The translations under genes and the position numbers were made by a program. From UBA9676 sp035532275 (lineage in GTDB: Bacteria; Actinomycetota; Actinomycetes; Streptosporangiales; Streptosporangiaceae), in NCBI GenBank assembly GCA_035532275.1, contig DATKRG010000225.1, forward strand, positions 1-64,000: a DNA stretch of 64,000 nucleotides, given 5' to 3'. The first letter of the stretch is position 1; each line of letters begins with the position of its first letter. This document shows, one piece after another, positions 41,371 through 49,721 of this stretch. The notes under the pieces were generated by a model that saw only the letters and a list, made by a program, of their open reading frames with translations, was not told the DNA's origin and did not search any database.

Positions 41371-42711
41371 TTAGCCGACCCCGAAGAACCCGAGCACAGT
41401 CGTGCCGAGCAGCAGCAGGCTCATGGCGGAGATGGCCGCCACGCAGATCCCGGCCACGATCCGGAACACCGGCCCGTTCGCGGCCTTGCCCAGCAGGCTG
41501 CGGCGGCTGGTGAGGATCAGGATGAAGATCAAGATGACCGGGGTGACGATGCCCTGCAGCACCTGGGTGCCGATCAGCAGGGTGATCAGGTTGATCCGGG
41601 TCATGGCCAGCGCCGCGCCGATGACCACCTGCACCGCGAACAGCCCGAGGAAGAGCCGGGCCTCGGTGAACCGGCGCGACACTGACCGCTCCACCCCGAC
41701 CGCTTCGCTGATGGCGTAGGCGCTGGACAGCGGGACCACGGCGCCCGCCAGGGCGGACGCGCCGATCAGCCCGAGCGCGAACAGGACCTCGGCGGCCGGG
41801 CCGGCCACCGGCTTGAGAGCCAGCGCGGCCTCCGCCGCTGAGGTCAGCGGCCCGCGGCCGCCGATCGCGGCGGCGGTCGCGATGATGATGGTGATCGACA
41901 CGATGCAGGCGAACACCGCCCCGGAGATCGCGTCGATCCGCGCCCGCGGGTAGTCGGCCCGGTCGGCGCCCTTGTCCACCACCCCCGCCGCCGCGTACAG
42001 CTGCATGTAGGGGCTGACCGTGGTCCCGATCAGGGCCACACCCAGCAGCAGGTAGCTCTTGGTGAACAGGAAGTGGGGGATGACCAGGTTGGAGCCGACC
42101 GCGCTCCAGTCCGGGTGGCCGAGCACCGCCGCGATCGGGTAGGCGAGGAAGGCCAGGGACAGGATCAGGAAGATCCTTTCCGCATAACGATAGGAGCCGA
42201 ACGAGACCAGTGCCCAGATGGCGACGGCCGCGATGGGGATGATGATGTACCGGCTGACCCCGAGCAGCTCGAAGGCGGCCCCGATGCCGGCGAACTCCGA
42301 CACCACCAGGCCGGTGTTGGCCAGCAGCACGCAGCCGAGCGCAAGCCCGGTCATCCGCAGCGTGAACTCTTCCCGGATCAGCGCGGCCAGCCCCTTGCCG
42401 GTGTGGGTGCCCAGCCGCACCGCCATCTCCTGCACCAGCACCAGCGCGATGGTGACCAGCACCATGAAGAACAGCGTCCGGTAGACGAACTGCGAGCCGG
42501 CCGAGGCATAGGTGGCGATGCCGGCCGCGTCGTTGCCGGCGTTGGCCGCCACCACCCCGGGCCCGGCGATGGCCAGGACCAGCCAGATCCTGCTCTTGCG
42601 GGACCGGATCAGCCGGACCCCGCTGGCGCGGATCCGGGTGAGCGACATCAGCCCTCCCGAACTGGCGGGCTGGCGTGGCTCCGCCTCCCGGCCCTGTTCG
42701 CGGGTGCTCAC
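41371..42711 (-). CDS. Nramp-related transporter lacking the canonical metal motif
   Basis: 446 residues, 11 membrane helices. Nramp-type layout, but helix 1 reads GPGVVAANAGNDAAGIATYA in place of the DPGN motif and helix 6 reads ALIGTTVSPYMQLY in place of the A-x-MPH motif; these are the residues that bind Mn2+/Fe2+ in MntH. It therefore belongs to the diverged Nramp relatives, some of which carry Mg2+ or other ions. GTG at 42711 overlaps the stop of the PRC-MgtE_N-CBS gene by 4 nt (GTGA), which supports a joint role in divalent cation transport. Confidence 0.85.
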   Translation of the reverse strand: MSTREQGREAEPRQPASSGGLMSLTRIRASGVRLIRSRKSRIWLVLAIAGPGVVAANAGNDAAGIATYASAGSQFVYRTLFFMVLVTIALVLVQEMAVRLGTHTGKGLAALIREEFTLRMTGLALGCVLLANTGLVVSEFAGIGAAFELLGVSRYIIIPIAAVAIWALVSFGSYRYAERIFLILSLAFLAYPIAAVLGHPDWSAVGSNLVIPHFLFTKSYLLLGVALIGTTVSPYMQLYAAAGVVDKGADRADYPRARIDAISGAVFACIVSITIIIATAAAIGGRGPLTSAAEAALALKPVAGPAAEVLFALGLIGASALAGAVVPLSSAYAISEAVGVERSVSRRFTEARLFLGLFAVQVVIGAALAMTRINLITLLIGTQVLQGIVTPVILIFILILTSRRSLLGKAANGPVFRIVAGICVAAISAMSLLLLGTTVLGFFGVG

Positions 42712-44099
42712 TGCAGCAGCCGGGGGAAGTGCAGCCGGCCATGGCCGGGCACCAGCGCATCCAGCACATCATCGGACAGGATCCGCCCAAGCGGCCTGCC
42801 CTCGTCGTCCACGACCAGCAACGACGAGCGCCGCGATTCGACCATCTCGGTGGCGACCTTGTCCAGGTCGTCGTCCGGGCGCAGGGTGACGGGCAGCTCG
42901 TCCGGGTCGATCAGCCCGGCCAGCGTGGTGTCGCCGTCACTGACCAGCAGGTCGAAGGCGGAGACATCACCTATCAGCCGGCCATCCTCGTCGAGGACGG
43001 CGACCGAGTCGATCTCCGTCTGGTGCCGTGCCAGTTCGGCCAGCCGGCGCCGCACCTGCTCGACCGTCTCTTCCGGCTTCGCGCAGGCGAGGACCGTGGT
43101 CATGACACCGCCCGCCTCGTCGCCGGGGTAGCCCAGCAAGCGGGCGAGCTCGCGCTGGGTGGGTGCGGGCATCTGGGCGAGCATGGTCGCCTGCTCGTCC
43201 GCGGGCAGGTCGCGCAGCGCGTCCACCGCCTCGTCCGGCTCCATCCGCGCGATGAGCTCCGCGGCCTGGCCCGGCTCCACCTCCCGCAGCAGTGCCGTCA
43301 GCTCGTGCGGTTCCATCTCCTCCAGCGCGTCCGCGGCGAGGTCGTGGTCCAGGCTGGCGAGCAGTTCCCGGCGGCCGGGCCGGCCCAGGCCCTCCAGCAC
43401 GTCAGCCAGCTCGGCCGGGCGCAGCCTGCGCAGCGCCGAGTGCGGCTCCCGCAGCTTCACCGCCGACGGGCTCTCCGCCGAGTCGGCGCCGAACGACTCG
43501 ATCGCGGCCCAGTCGATGACCCGGCCCGGGGTCGGGTGCCAGCGGAACCGCTTGGGCCCCAGGCGGCGCAGCAGGGTCTGCAGGCTCACGTCCACACCGA
43601 CCAGCCGGACCTGGTCGCCGACCTGCGCGAGGTACAGGTCGGCCGCCCGGATCACCTGCACCTCGTCGGTGTCGACCAGCTGGTGATCGAGGATGTCGCG
43701 GTGCAGCAGCACCTCGCCCTCACGCCGCTGGAACTCGCGCAGGTCCAGCCGGGCCGTGCGGAGCGTGACCGAGCGGCGCTCCACCTTGTCGATGGCGGCC
43801 GCGTCCAGGTAGGCCTTGCGGCGCCCCACCCGGACCACGATCCCGGTCAGCGCCGGGTAGGCCTCGCTGCTGCCGTGCACCTGGGCGACCAGGTCGACCA
43901 GGCGGCCGACTTCCTCACCGGACTGGTTCAGCACCGGGCAGCCGATCAGGCCGACCAGCGAGATGATGTTCTGCCGGACCTGGCGGGAGGTCATCAGCCG
44001 CTGCGAATGACCGCCGAAAAGATGGGCGCCTGCGCCCCGATCGCCGTTGCGGGACCGCGGGCCGGGCAGCCGGCCGTTGAAGAAATGCCGGTCGGACAC
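42708..44099 (-). CDS. Soluble PRC-barrel / MgtE_N / CBS protein
   Basis: 463 residues, no membrane helix. Two PRC-barrel-like segments (ISLVGLIGCPVLNQSGEEVG; a second with HRDILDHQLVDTDEVQVIRA), an MgtE_N superhelix (LRRLRPAELADVLEGLGRP, ADALEEMEPHELTALLREVE), and two CBS domains (TVEQVRRRLAELA, LPVTLRPDDDLDKVATEMVE). It corresponds to the Mg2+-sensing half of MgtE without the channel, presumably regulating the overlapping Nramp-type transporter. GTG at 44099 follows AGGAGG at 6-8 nt. Confidence 0.87.
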   Translation of the reverse strand: MSDRHFFNGRLPGPRSRNGDRGAGAHLFGGHSQRLMTSRQVRQNIISLVGLIGCPVLNQSGEEVGRLVDLVAQVHGSSEAYPALTGIVVRVGRRKAYLDAAAIDKVERRSVTLRTARLDLREFQRREGEVLLHRDILDHQLVDTDEVQVIRAADLYLAQVGDQVRLVGVDVSLQTLLRRLGPKRFRWHPTPGRVIDWAAIESFGADSAESPSAVKLREPHSALRRLRPAELADVLEGLGRPGRRELLASLDHDLAADALEEMEPHELTALLREVEPGQAAELIARMEPDEAVDALRDLPADEQATMLAQMPAPTQRELARLLGYPGDEAGGVMTTVLACAKPEETVEQVRRRLAELARHQTEIDSVAVLDEDGRLIGDVSAFDLLVSDGDTTLAGLIDPDELPVTLRPDDDLDKVATEMVESRRSSLLVVDDEGRPLGRILSDDVLDALVPGHGRLHFPRLLQ

Positions 44100-44305
44100 A
44101 GCAACCTCCTGGTCCGCCGGCCAGGCCGGGTGGTCTATCCCGGGGCGGCCGGCAAGAGTGGAAGGGATCGGAACGGGCAGCGTCCGGCGGCCCGGCCAAT
44201 GGTGCTGGCCGCGCTCGCCGTGGTTGTACTGCAGGGATCACCAAGCACGGCCACACCTCCCTCACGTCGGCTGCGACATCCAGATAATCGCGCTCATGGC
44301 GTGCC

Positions 44306-44329
44306 AGCATCCGGGCAGAGCCGGATGCT
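44306..44329 (-). terminator. Hairpin downstream of the LCP gene
   Basis: Perfect 9-bp arms AGCATCCGG / CCGGATGCT, 6-nt loop, about 48 nt downstream of the LCP-protein stop on the minus strand. Confidence 0.5.
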
Positions 44330-44376
44330 CGCTGTATACGAGTCTGTCATACCCGGGCAGTTACTGGCCCGGCCGG

Positions 44377-45936
44377 TCAGGGTGGGCTGCCAGGGTTCGG
44401 GTTGGCCGTGGGCAGGCCGGAGCAGATGCTGGCCCCGGCGTTGCGGGTCTGCACGAAACTGGCGCTGCCGGGCGCCGGGCCGCTTCCGGCGGCTGGGCCG
44501 CCCTTGCCGTGGCCTGCCGTGGCGCGGTGACGGGCCCGGGGCGGGTTCACGCCAGCGAAGCCGGCGCCGATGATCAGCGTGACCGGCCCCGCCGTCCCGG
44601 TCTGCGGGGCGGGCTCACGCAGCAGGTTCTGCGCGGCCGGTGCTGTCTTGAGCGCGGTCATCAGCGTGTAGGCACTGTCGGCCTGCGCGGTGCCCGAGTA
44701 GGTCACCGTGGTCGCGGCGACCGGCGTGGCGTTGCCCACGCCGATGACGTCGAAGCCCAGCTTGCGCAGGCGGCTGGCGGTCCGCCCGGCGAGCCCGGAG
44801 CTGCCGGTGCCGTTGAGCACACGCACCCGGACCTTCGCCGGTGGCAGCGTGGGCAGCTGGCGATGCCACCGCTGCCCGTCCTGGATCATCTGGAAGATGA
44901 CGTCGTCCTGCGGCTCCTCGGGCAGCAGCCGGCCCGACTCGGCGGGGTCGGGATCGGGCACCGTCGGCATCGTGATCAGCGTCACGTGCTTCGCGCGCAG
45001 GTGGGCGAGGGTCCTGGCCAGCCCCAGCAGCTTGGTGGCCGAATCCAGGCCCCGGTCCACGGTGAGCGCCTTGGTGGCTGTGTCGGCCACCTTGAGCAAC
45101 TGGACGGAGTTGGTCAGCAGGCCCGCTCGGTTCACCTTCTGGATGACCGAGGACATGAACGCCTGCTGCAGCATGATCCGCGGCAGGTCGCCGCCGACGT
45201 CCCCCTCGGCCGAGACCCCGTGCCGGGTGCGCACATAGGCCAGCGCCTGGTTGTAGGTGAGCAGATGCATGCCGCCGCTGAGGTTCATGTGCGACCACGG
45301 GTCGTGGTAGCCGCCGGGCGGCACGCAGACTTCGACCCCGCCGATGGCGTCCACCATGGCGCGGAAGGAGTTGAAGTCGAACATGACGAAGTGATCGAGT
45401 TTGACGCCGGTGAAGTCTTTGACCGTCTTGACGGCACACGATGGCCCGCCGATGTTCATGGCGCCGTCGATGATCGCGGACTGGTAGGGCCCCCAGATGC
45501 CGACACCGATGCCGCGCCGCGCCGTGCAGCCTGGCTCATAGACGACGGTGTCCCGCGGGATGGACACGACGATGGCGTGGGTGTGGGTGGAGTCCAGGTG
45601 AACCAGCAGCAGGTTGTCGGAGTTGCTGGTGTTCAGGCTCGCATTGCTCCCGAACCCCTTGCCCTGGCCCTTCCTGGTCTGCGACCCGAGCAGGAGGATG
45701 GTCTGCACGCCGTAGACCGACCGGTGGGTCAGCCCGCTCACGCTGACGCCGGTGATGTTGCCGGTCAGATGCCGGTACACCGCGTAGGCGCCCAGGCTGG
45801 CCAGCACCACCAGTGCCGTCAGGACGCTGGCGGCGATGTACGCGGCCCTGGCCAGGCGGCTCAGCCGCCGCCAGTGATGCGATGCCGGCCGCGTGCCGGG
45901 TCCGTGCCGGCCACGGCCACCTGGCCGGTGACGCAT
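44377..45936 (-). CDS. LytR-CpsA-Psr (LCP) family cell-wall ligase with LytR_C domain
   Basis: 519 residues. A short basic cytoplasmic N-terminus, one membrane helix at about residues 30-52 and an extracytoplasmic LCP domain: TILLLGSQ, SNSDNLLLVHLDSTHTHAIV, VSIPRDTVV, IGGVEVCVPPG, and the GMHLLTYNQALAYVRTRH motif with its conserved Arg. Residues 360-460 match LytR_C (VRVRVLNGTGSSGLAGRTAS). Such enzymes transfer polyprenyl-linked polymers (arabinogalactan, teichoic or capsular) to peptidoglycan. The C-terminal ~60 residues are low-complexity. Confidence 0.92.
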   Translation of the reverse strand: MRHRPGGRGRHGPGTRPASHHWRRLSRLARAAYIAASVLTALVVLASLGAYAVYRHLTGNITGVSVSGLTHRSVYGVQTILLLGSQTRKGQGKGFGSNASLNTSNSDNLLLVHLDSTHTHAIVVSIPRDTVVYEPGCTARRGIGVGIWGPYQSAIIDGAMNIGGPSCAVKTVKDFTGVKLDHFVMFDFNSFRAMVDAIGGVEVCVPPGGYHDPWSHMNLSGGMHLLTYNQALAYVRTRHGVSAEGDVGGDLPRIMLQQAFMSSVIQKVNRAGLLTNSVQLLKVADTATKALTVDRGLDSATKLLGLARTLAHLRAKHVTLITMPTVPDPDPAESGRLLPEEPQDDVIFQMIQDGQRWHRQLPTLPPAKVRVRVLNGTGSSGLAGRTASRLRKLGFDVIGVGNATPVAATTVTYSGTAQADSAYTLMTALKTAPAAQNLLREPAPQTGTAGPVTLIIGAGFAGVNPPRARHRATAGHGKGGPAAGSGPAPGSASFVQTRNAGASICSGLPTANPNPGSPP

Positions 45937-46097
45937 GCGTGCTCCGTTCCGTCGGCATGACGTCCGCTGGAGCCGTCCTGGTAGCCAGCCGCCGCGGGCA
46001 CGTGATCGGCGTCGATCCCCAGGAAGACGCTAGCCGCGGAGCCAGGACCTCTCCGGGCGCTTTGCCAGAGCATGAGGAGCATGCGACCCGCGTACTG

Positions 46098-47234
46098 TCA
46101 GGTGGCCGCTCCACGGTCCCGGAGGCTGGTGATCTCGGCGGCGCTGAACCCGAGTTCGGCGAGCACCTCGCCGGTGTCGGCGCCGGGCCGGACGGGCGGC
46201 GACGGCGGGCCGCACGGTGTGCGGCCGAACCGTGGCGCGGGCGCCGGCTGGGTGACGCCCCCGACGTCGATGAACGTCCCCCGGGCCGCGTTGTGCGGGT
46301 GACCGGGTGCGTCGCCGGGCGCGACCACCGGCGCCACGCACGCGTCCGAGCCGGCGAAGACCTCCATCCACTCCGCCTGTGAGCGTGCGGCGAACACCTC
46401 GGCCAGCCGGTCGCGCAGCCGTGGCCACCCGGAGCGGTCGTACTGGGCGGGCAGGCCGTCCCCGTCCAGGCCGAGCCGGGTCAGCAGCTCGGCGTAGAAT
46501 TTCGGCTCCAGTGCGCCGACGGCCATGTGCCGCCCGTCGGCGGTCGGGTAGGTGTCGTAGAACGGCGCCCCGCCGTCCAGCACGTTCGTGCCCCGTTCGT
46601 CCTGCCAGGCCCCGGCCGCCCGCAGCCCGTACAGGAACGAGGCGAGCAGCGCCGACCCGTCCACCATAGCGGCGTCGACAACCTGGCCCCGCCCGGACCG
46701 CTCGCGCTCCAGCAGGGCGGCGAGCACGCCGACGGCGAGCAGCATCCCGCCGCCGCCGAAGTCCCCGACCAGGTTCAGCGGGGCATGGGGGCGCTGGCCG
46801 GCCCGGCCGATCGGGTCCAGGCTGCCGGAGACGGCGATGTAGTCGATGTCGTGGCCCGCGGTGTCGGCCAGCGGCCCGTCCTGGCCCCAGCCGGTCATCC
46901 GGGCGTAGACCAGCCGGGGGTTGCGCTCCGCGCAGACCTCCGGGCCGAAGCCGAGCCGCTCCGCGACCCCCGGCCGGAACGCCTCGACCAGCACGTCGGC
47001 CCCGTCGGCCAGCCGGAGCAGGACATCAACCCCGGCCGGGTCCTTGAGGTTCAGCCGGATGGACCGCCGGCTCCGGCACAGCGGGTCCACCGGCGGCAGC
47101 GTCTGCCGGCCCGAGCGGTCGGGCCGGTCCACCCGCAGCACCTGCGCGCCGAGGTCGGCGAGGACCATGCAGCCGAACGGCGCCGGTGCCAGGCTCGCGA
47201 TCTCGATCACCCGCACCCCGTCCAGTGGCCCCAT
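46098..47234 (-). CDS. Class III CoA-transferase / alpha-methylacyl-CoA racemase-like protein
   Basis: 378 residues. Starts with GPLDGVRVIEIASLAPAPFG, the typical CaiB/BaiF N-terminus; the catalytic Asp is in TAGHDIDYIAVSG, and PLNLVGDFGGGGMLLAVGVL follows, the pattern of the alpha-methylacyl-CoA racemase subgroup. Likely role: epimerisation of 2-methyl-branched acyl-CoAs, or CoA transfer. ATG at 47234 follows GGGGAAGG. Divergent from the CsoR-like gene across a region with a 13-bp inverted repeat. Confidence 0.88.
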   Translation of the reverse strand: MGPLDGVRVIEIASLAPAPFGCMVLADLGAQVLRVDRPDRSGRQTLPPVDPLCRSRRSIRLNLKDPAGVDVLLRLADGADVLVEAFRPGVAERLGFGPEVCAERNPRLVYARMTGWGQDGPLADTAGHDIDYIAVSGSLDPIGRAGQRPHAPLNLVGDFGGGGMLLAVGVLAALLERERSGRGQVVDAAMVDGSALLASFLYGLRAAGAWQDERGTNVLDGGAPFYDTYPTADGRHMAVGALEPKFYAELLTRLGLDGDGLPAQYDRSGWPRLRDRLAEVFAARSQAEWMEVFAGSDACVAPVVAPGDAPGHPHNAARGTFIDVGGVTQPAPAPRFGRTPCGPPSPPVRPGADTGEVLAELGFSAAEITSLRDRGAAT

Positions 47235-47270
47235 CCGGCACCTTCCCCTCTCCCACATGGCAGTCCCAGG

Positions 47271-47326
47271 TGCATCAAACCGCTGTTTGGCGCACCTATC
47301 ACGACATCAGAGCGCGGTTTGATGCA
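47271..47326. promoter_or_regulatory. 13-bp inverted repeat, candidate operator
   Basis: TGCATCAAACCGC at 47271-47283 and its exact reverse complement at 47314-47326, spacer 30 nt. It lies 37 nt upstream of the CoA-transferase ATG and about 165 nt upstream of the CsoR-like gene, so it more likely controls the CoA-transferase gene. Binding protein unknown. Confidence 0.55.
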
Positions 47327-47479
47327 GTTGGCAGCGCGCGCCGCCTACGCGAGATGGTAGACGTCACCACGTATCGCCAGCCCGGCCGCGGCCGGCCCGA
47401 GCATCACCAGCAGCGCCACCATGCTGCGCAGGATCGATGACGCCCGGCAGCACATGAGGCGGCCGGGGCCGCGAGCACG

Positions 47480-47485
47480 TATCGT
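47480..47485 (+). promoter_or_regulatory. -10 element for leaderless csoR-like transcript
   Basis: TATCGT ends 6 nt before the ATG at 47492; no ribosome binding site is visible. Confidence 0.5.
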
Positions 47486-47491
47486 CACAGC

Positions 47492-47773
47492 ATGCGCGGT
47501 TACACGCCAGACAAGGACGCCTACCTCAAGCGTCTGCGCCGGATCGAGGGCCAGGTCCGGGGCCTGCAGCGGATGGTGGAAGAAGACGTCTACTGCATCG
47601 AGGTGCTGACCCAGGTCTCCGCGGTGACCCGGGCGCTGCAGGCCGTCGCGCTGGGGCTGCTCGAAGACCATCTCGGCGCCTGTGTGTCAGAAGCCGTGCG
47701 CAAGGGCGGCGACGAGGGCAAGGCCTCGGTCCACGAGGCAGCCGAGGCGATCTCCCGCCTGGTCAGGTCCTGA
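47492..47773 (+). CDS. CsoR/RcnR-family metal-sensing repressor
   Basis: 93 residues, all-helical DUF156 protein: LKRLRRIEGQVRGLQRMVEE, then DVYCIEVLTQVSAVTRALQA and LLEDHLGACVSEAV. The Cys in YCIEV, the His in EDHLG and the Cys in GACV form the C-H-C set that binds Cu(I) in CsoR. No copper ATPase, chaperone or sulfur-handling gene is adjacent, so the regulon is not evident from context. ATG at 47492 gives the usual short N-terminal tail. Confidence 0.88.
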   Translation: MRGYTPDKDAYLKRLRRIEGQVRGLQRMVEEDVYCIEVLTQVSAVTRALQAVALGLLEDHLGACVSEAVRKGGDEGKASVHEAAEAISRLVRS

Positions 47774-47782
47774 CCACCCGGC

Positions 47783-48331
47783 TCAGCCGGGATCACCGGG
47801 CTGGTCGGCGAACTGGGCGAAGGCAGCCAGGTTGGCCAGGCTCTCGCCGCGCTTGACCCGCCACGCCCACTCCTTGCGGATCGAGGAGGCGAAGCCGATG
47901 GACAGGGCGGGGTTGAAGTTCTCGTCGGAGTAGGTCAGCACACAGCCCAGCAGGCGGTCGACCTCGTCGGTGGTCACCGAGCCGAGCGGGACCCGGCCGA
48001 CCAGGTACACATCGCCCTGCGGATCCACCGCGAAATGGACGCCGTACATCCGGCCGTTGCGTTCCAGCAGGAACCGGTAGAAGCGGGCATGGTTCTCGTC
48101 CGGCTGGCGGCAGAAGAACGCCTCCACATGCAGGCTGTGCACGCCGGCGATGAGCCAGGTCATGGTCGCCAGCTTGCGCTGGCCCTCCAGCCGCACCAGG
48201 TAGCTGCCCGGCTGCGGCCGCTCCGCGGCCAGGCCGAGGCCGTCCAGCGCGGCCTCGATCGCGGCGGCCGCCCGCGACTGGCCCGGGGTCACCGCCGCAC
48301 CGCTGGAGCCGTTCTGCTCATGGCTCCCCAT
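47783..48331 (-). CDS. YbjN domain protein
   Basis: 182 residues. A YbjN/type III secretion chaperone-like fold: AAAIEAALDGLGLAAERPQP, KLATMTWLIAGVHSLHVEAF, ARFYRFLLERNGRMYGVHFA, DVYLVGRVPLGSVTTDEVDR. Function unknown. Position directly after mshA on the same strand corresponds to Rv0487, which follows mshA in mycobacteria; gap to the mshA stop is only 4 nt. Confidence 0.88.
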   Translation of the reverse strand: MGSHEQNGSSGAAVTPGQSRAAAAIEAALDGLGLAAERPQPGSYLVRLEGQRKLATMTWLIAGVHSLHVEAFFCRQPDENHARFYRFLLERNGRMYGVHFAVDPQGDVYLVGRVPLGSVTTDEVDRLLGCVLTYSDENFNPALSIGFASSIRKEWAWRVKRGESLANLAAFAQFADQPGDPG

Positions 48332-48335
48332 CCTG

Positions 48336-49622
48336 TCAGCCCGCGTGCGTGTAGCTCTCCGGGGCCAGGGAGGTGCTCATCGCGCCGGCGTACACGGTGA
48401 GCAGCCGCTCGACCGTGGCCCCCCAGCCGAAACGGGAGGCGTGGGCCACCGCCCCCTGCGACAGCCGTGCGCGCCGGGCCGGGTCGGCGAACACCTCGCG
48501 CAGCGCACGGGCGTAGTCGGCCGGGTCGTGCCCGTCGACCAGGACCCCGGACACGCCGTCCTGGACGGCGGTGCGCAGCCCGCCCACCGACGCGGCGATC
48601 ACCGGCGTCCCGCAGGCCTGGGCCTCCACCGCCACCAGCCCGAACGACTCCGAATAGGACGGCACCATGACCACGGTGGCCGCCCGGTACCAGTCCGCGA
48701 GTTCGGCCTGCGGGCACGGCGGCTCCAGCCGCACCAGGCCGGCGATCCCCAGCGCGTGGGCCAGTTCGGTCAGCCGGTCGGGGTCGGCCCGCCCGGTGCC
48801 GCTCGGCCCGCCGATGAACGCGACGGTCAGCGACCGGGCGAGGGCGGGGTCGTCGCGGACGAGGGCGGCGGCGGCCCGCAGGGCCACGTCGGGTGCCTTG
48901 AGCGGCTGCACCCGGCCGGCGAAGACGATGACGTGCCCGTCAGCGGGCAGGCCGAGCCTGCGCCGGGCGTGCGCCACCGGCCCGGGCCGGAACACCGACA
49001 GGTCCACGCCGGGGTTGACGGTCCAGATCTTGGCCGGGTCGGCGTGGTACATGCCTGCCAGCTGCCGGGCCTCCTCGTCGGTGTTGGCGACCAGCCGGTC
49101 GGCCGCCGCTACCACGTCCGCCTCCCCCCGCAGCCGCATCGCCGGCTCGGCGGCATCGCCCTGAGCCAGCGCCGCGTTCTTCACCTTGCCGAGGGTGTGC
49201 ATGGACTGCACCAGCGGGACCCCCCACCGCTCCTTGGCCACCGCGCCGACGTGGCCGGACAGCCAGTAGTGGCCGTGCACCAGGTCATACCGGCCAGGCG
49301 CGTAGGCGGCCTCGGTGCGCAGCACCTCGAAGGTGAAGTGGCACAGCTGGGCCGGCAGGTCAGCCTTGTCGAGATCCTCGAACGGCCCGGCCGGGACGTG
49401 CCGGACCAGCACCCCGGGCACGATCTCGGCGACCGGCGGCGCGTCCCGCGTCACCGCGCGGGTGAAGATGTCCACCTCGACACCGCGGGCGGCCATCCGC
49501 TTGGCGACCTCGACCACGTACACGTTCAGGCCACCGGCGTCGCCGGTGCCCGGCTGCTCAAGTGGCGAGGTATGAACGCTGATGGTCGCGATCCGCTGGG
49601 GGTAGCGTCGCGGCACGGGCAT
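48336..49622 (-). CDS. mshA: D-inositol-3-phosphate N-acetylglucosaminyltransferase (mycothiol synthesis)
   Basis: 428 residues. GT4 family, GT-B fold. MshA hallmarks: ISVHTSPLEQPGTGDAGGLN at the N-terminus, DLVHGHYWLSGHVG, PLVQSMHTLGKVKNA, VNPGVDLSVFRPG, VFAGRVQPLKAPDV, and the donor-site ESFGLVAVEAQACGTPVIA. It joins GlcNAc from UDP-GlcNAc to 1L-myo-inositol 1-phosphate, the first step of mycothiol synthesis. ATG at 49622 follows CCGGAGG at 5 nt. Divergent from gpmA as in mycobacteria. Confidence 0.95.
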   Translation of the reverse strand: MPVPRRYPQRIATISVHTSPLEQPGTGDAGGLNVYVVEVAKRMAARGVEVDIFTRAVTRDAPPVAEIVPGVLVRHVPAGPFEDLDKADLPAQLCHFTFEVLRTEAAYAPGRYDLVHGHYWLSGHVGAVAKERWGVPLVQSMHTLGKVKNAALAQGDAAEPAMRLRGEADVVAAADRLVANTDEEARQLAGMYHADPAKIWTVNPGVDLSVFRPGPVAHARRRLGLPADGHVIVFAGRVQPLKAPDVALRAAAALVRDDPALARSLTVAFIGGPSGTGRADPDRLTELAHALGIAGLVRLEPPCPQAELADWYRAATVVMVPSYSESFGLVAVEAQACGTPVIAASVGGLRTAVQDGVSGVLVDGHDPADYARALREVFADPARRARLSQGAVAHASRFGWGATVERLLTVYAGAMSTSLAPESYTHAG

Positions 49623-49708
49623 GCACCTCCGGTACAGCAACCACCCTGGCCTGCATCATGTTCCCGGACCGGGCCGCCGGCCTGCGCCAGGTGGCCACTT
49701 TCAGCCGA

Positions 49709-49714
49709 TAGGCT
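49709..49714 (+). promoter_or_regulatory. -10 element for leaderless gpmA transcript
   Basis: TAGGCT ends 7 nt before the ATG at 49722, without a visible ribosome binding site. Confidence 0.45.
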
Positions 49715-49721
49715 CGGCGCC

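Noticed and set aside
38720..42790. A single 1356-residue protein covering permease and transporter region
   Set aside because: The part upstream of 41233 is out of frame with the Nramp-type gene and is low-complexity Arg/Gly/Ala sequence; the real permease begins at the GTG 41233 behind AAAGGA.
44100..44376. A magnesium riboswitch upstream of the PRC-MgtE_N-CBS gene
   Set aside because: No recognisable M-box or ykoK-type conserved segments were seen; the only structure is the short hairpin assigned to the end of the LCP gene.
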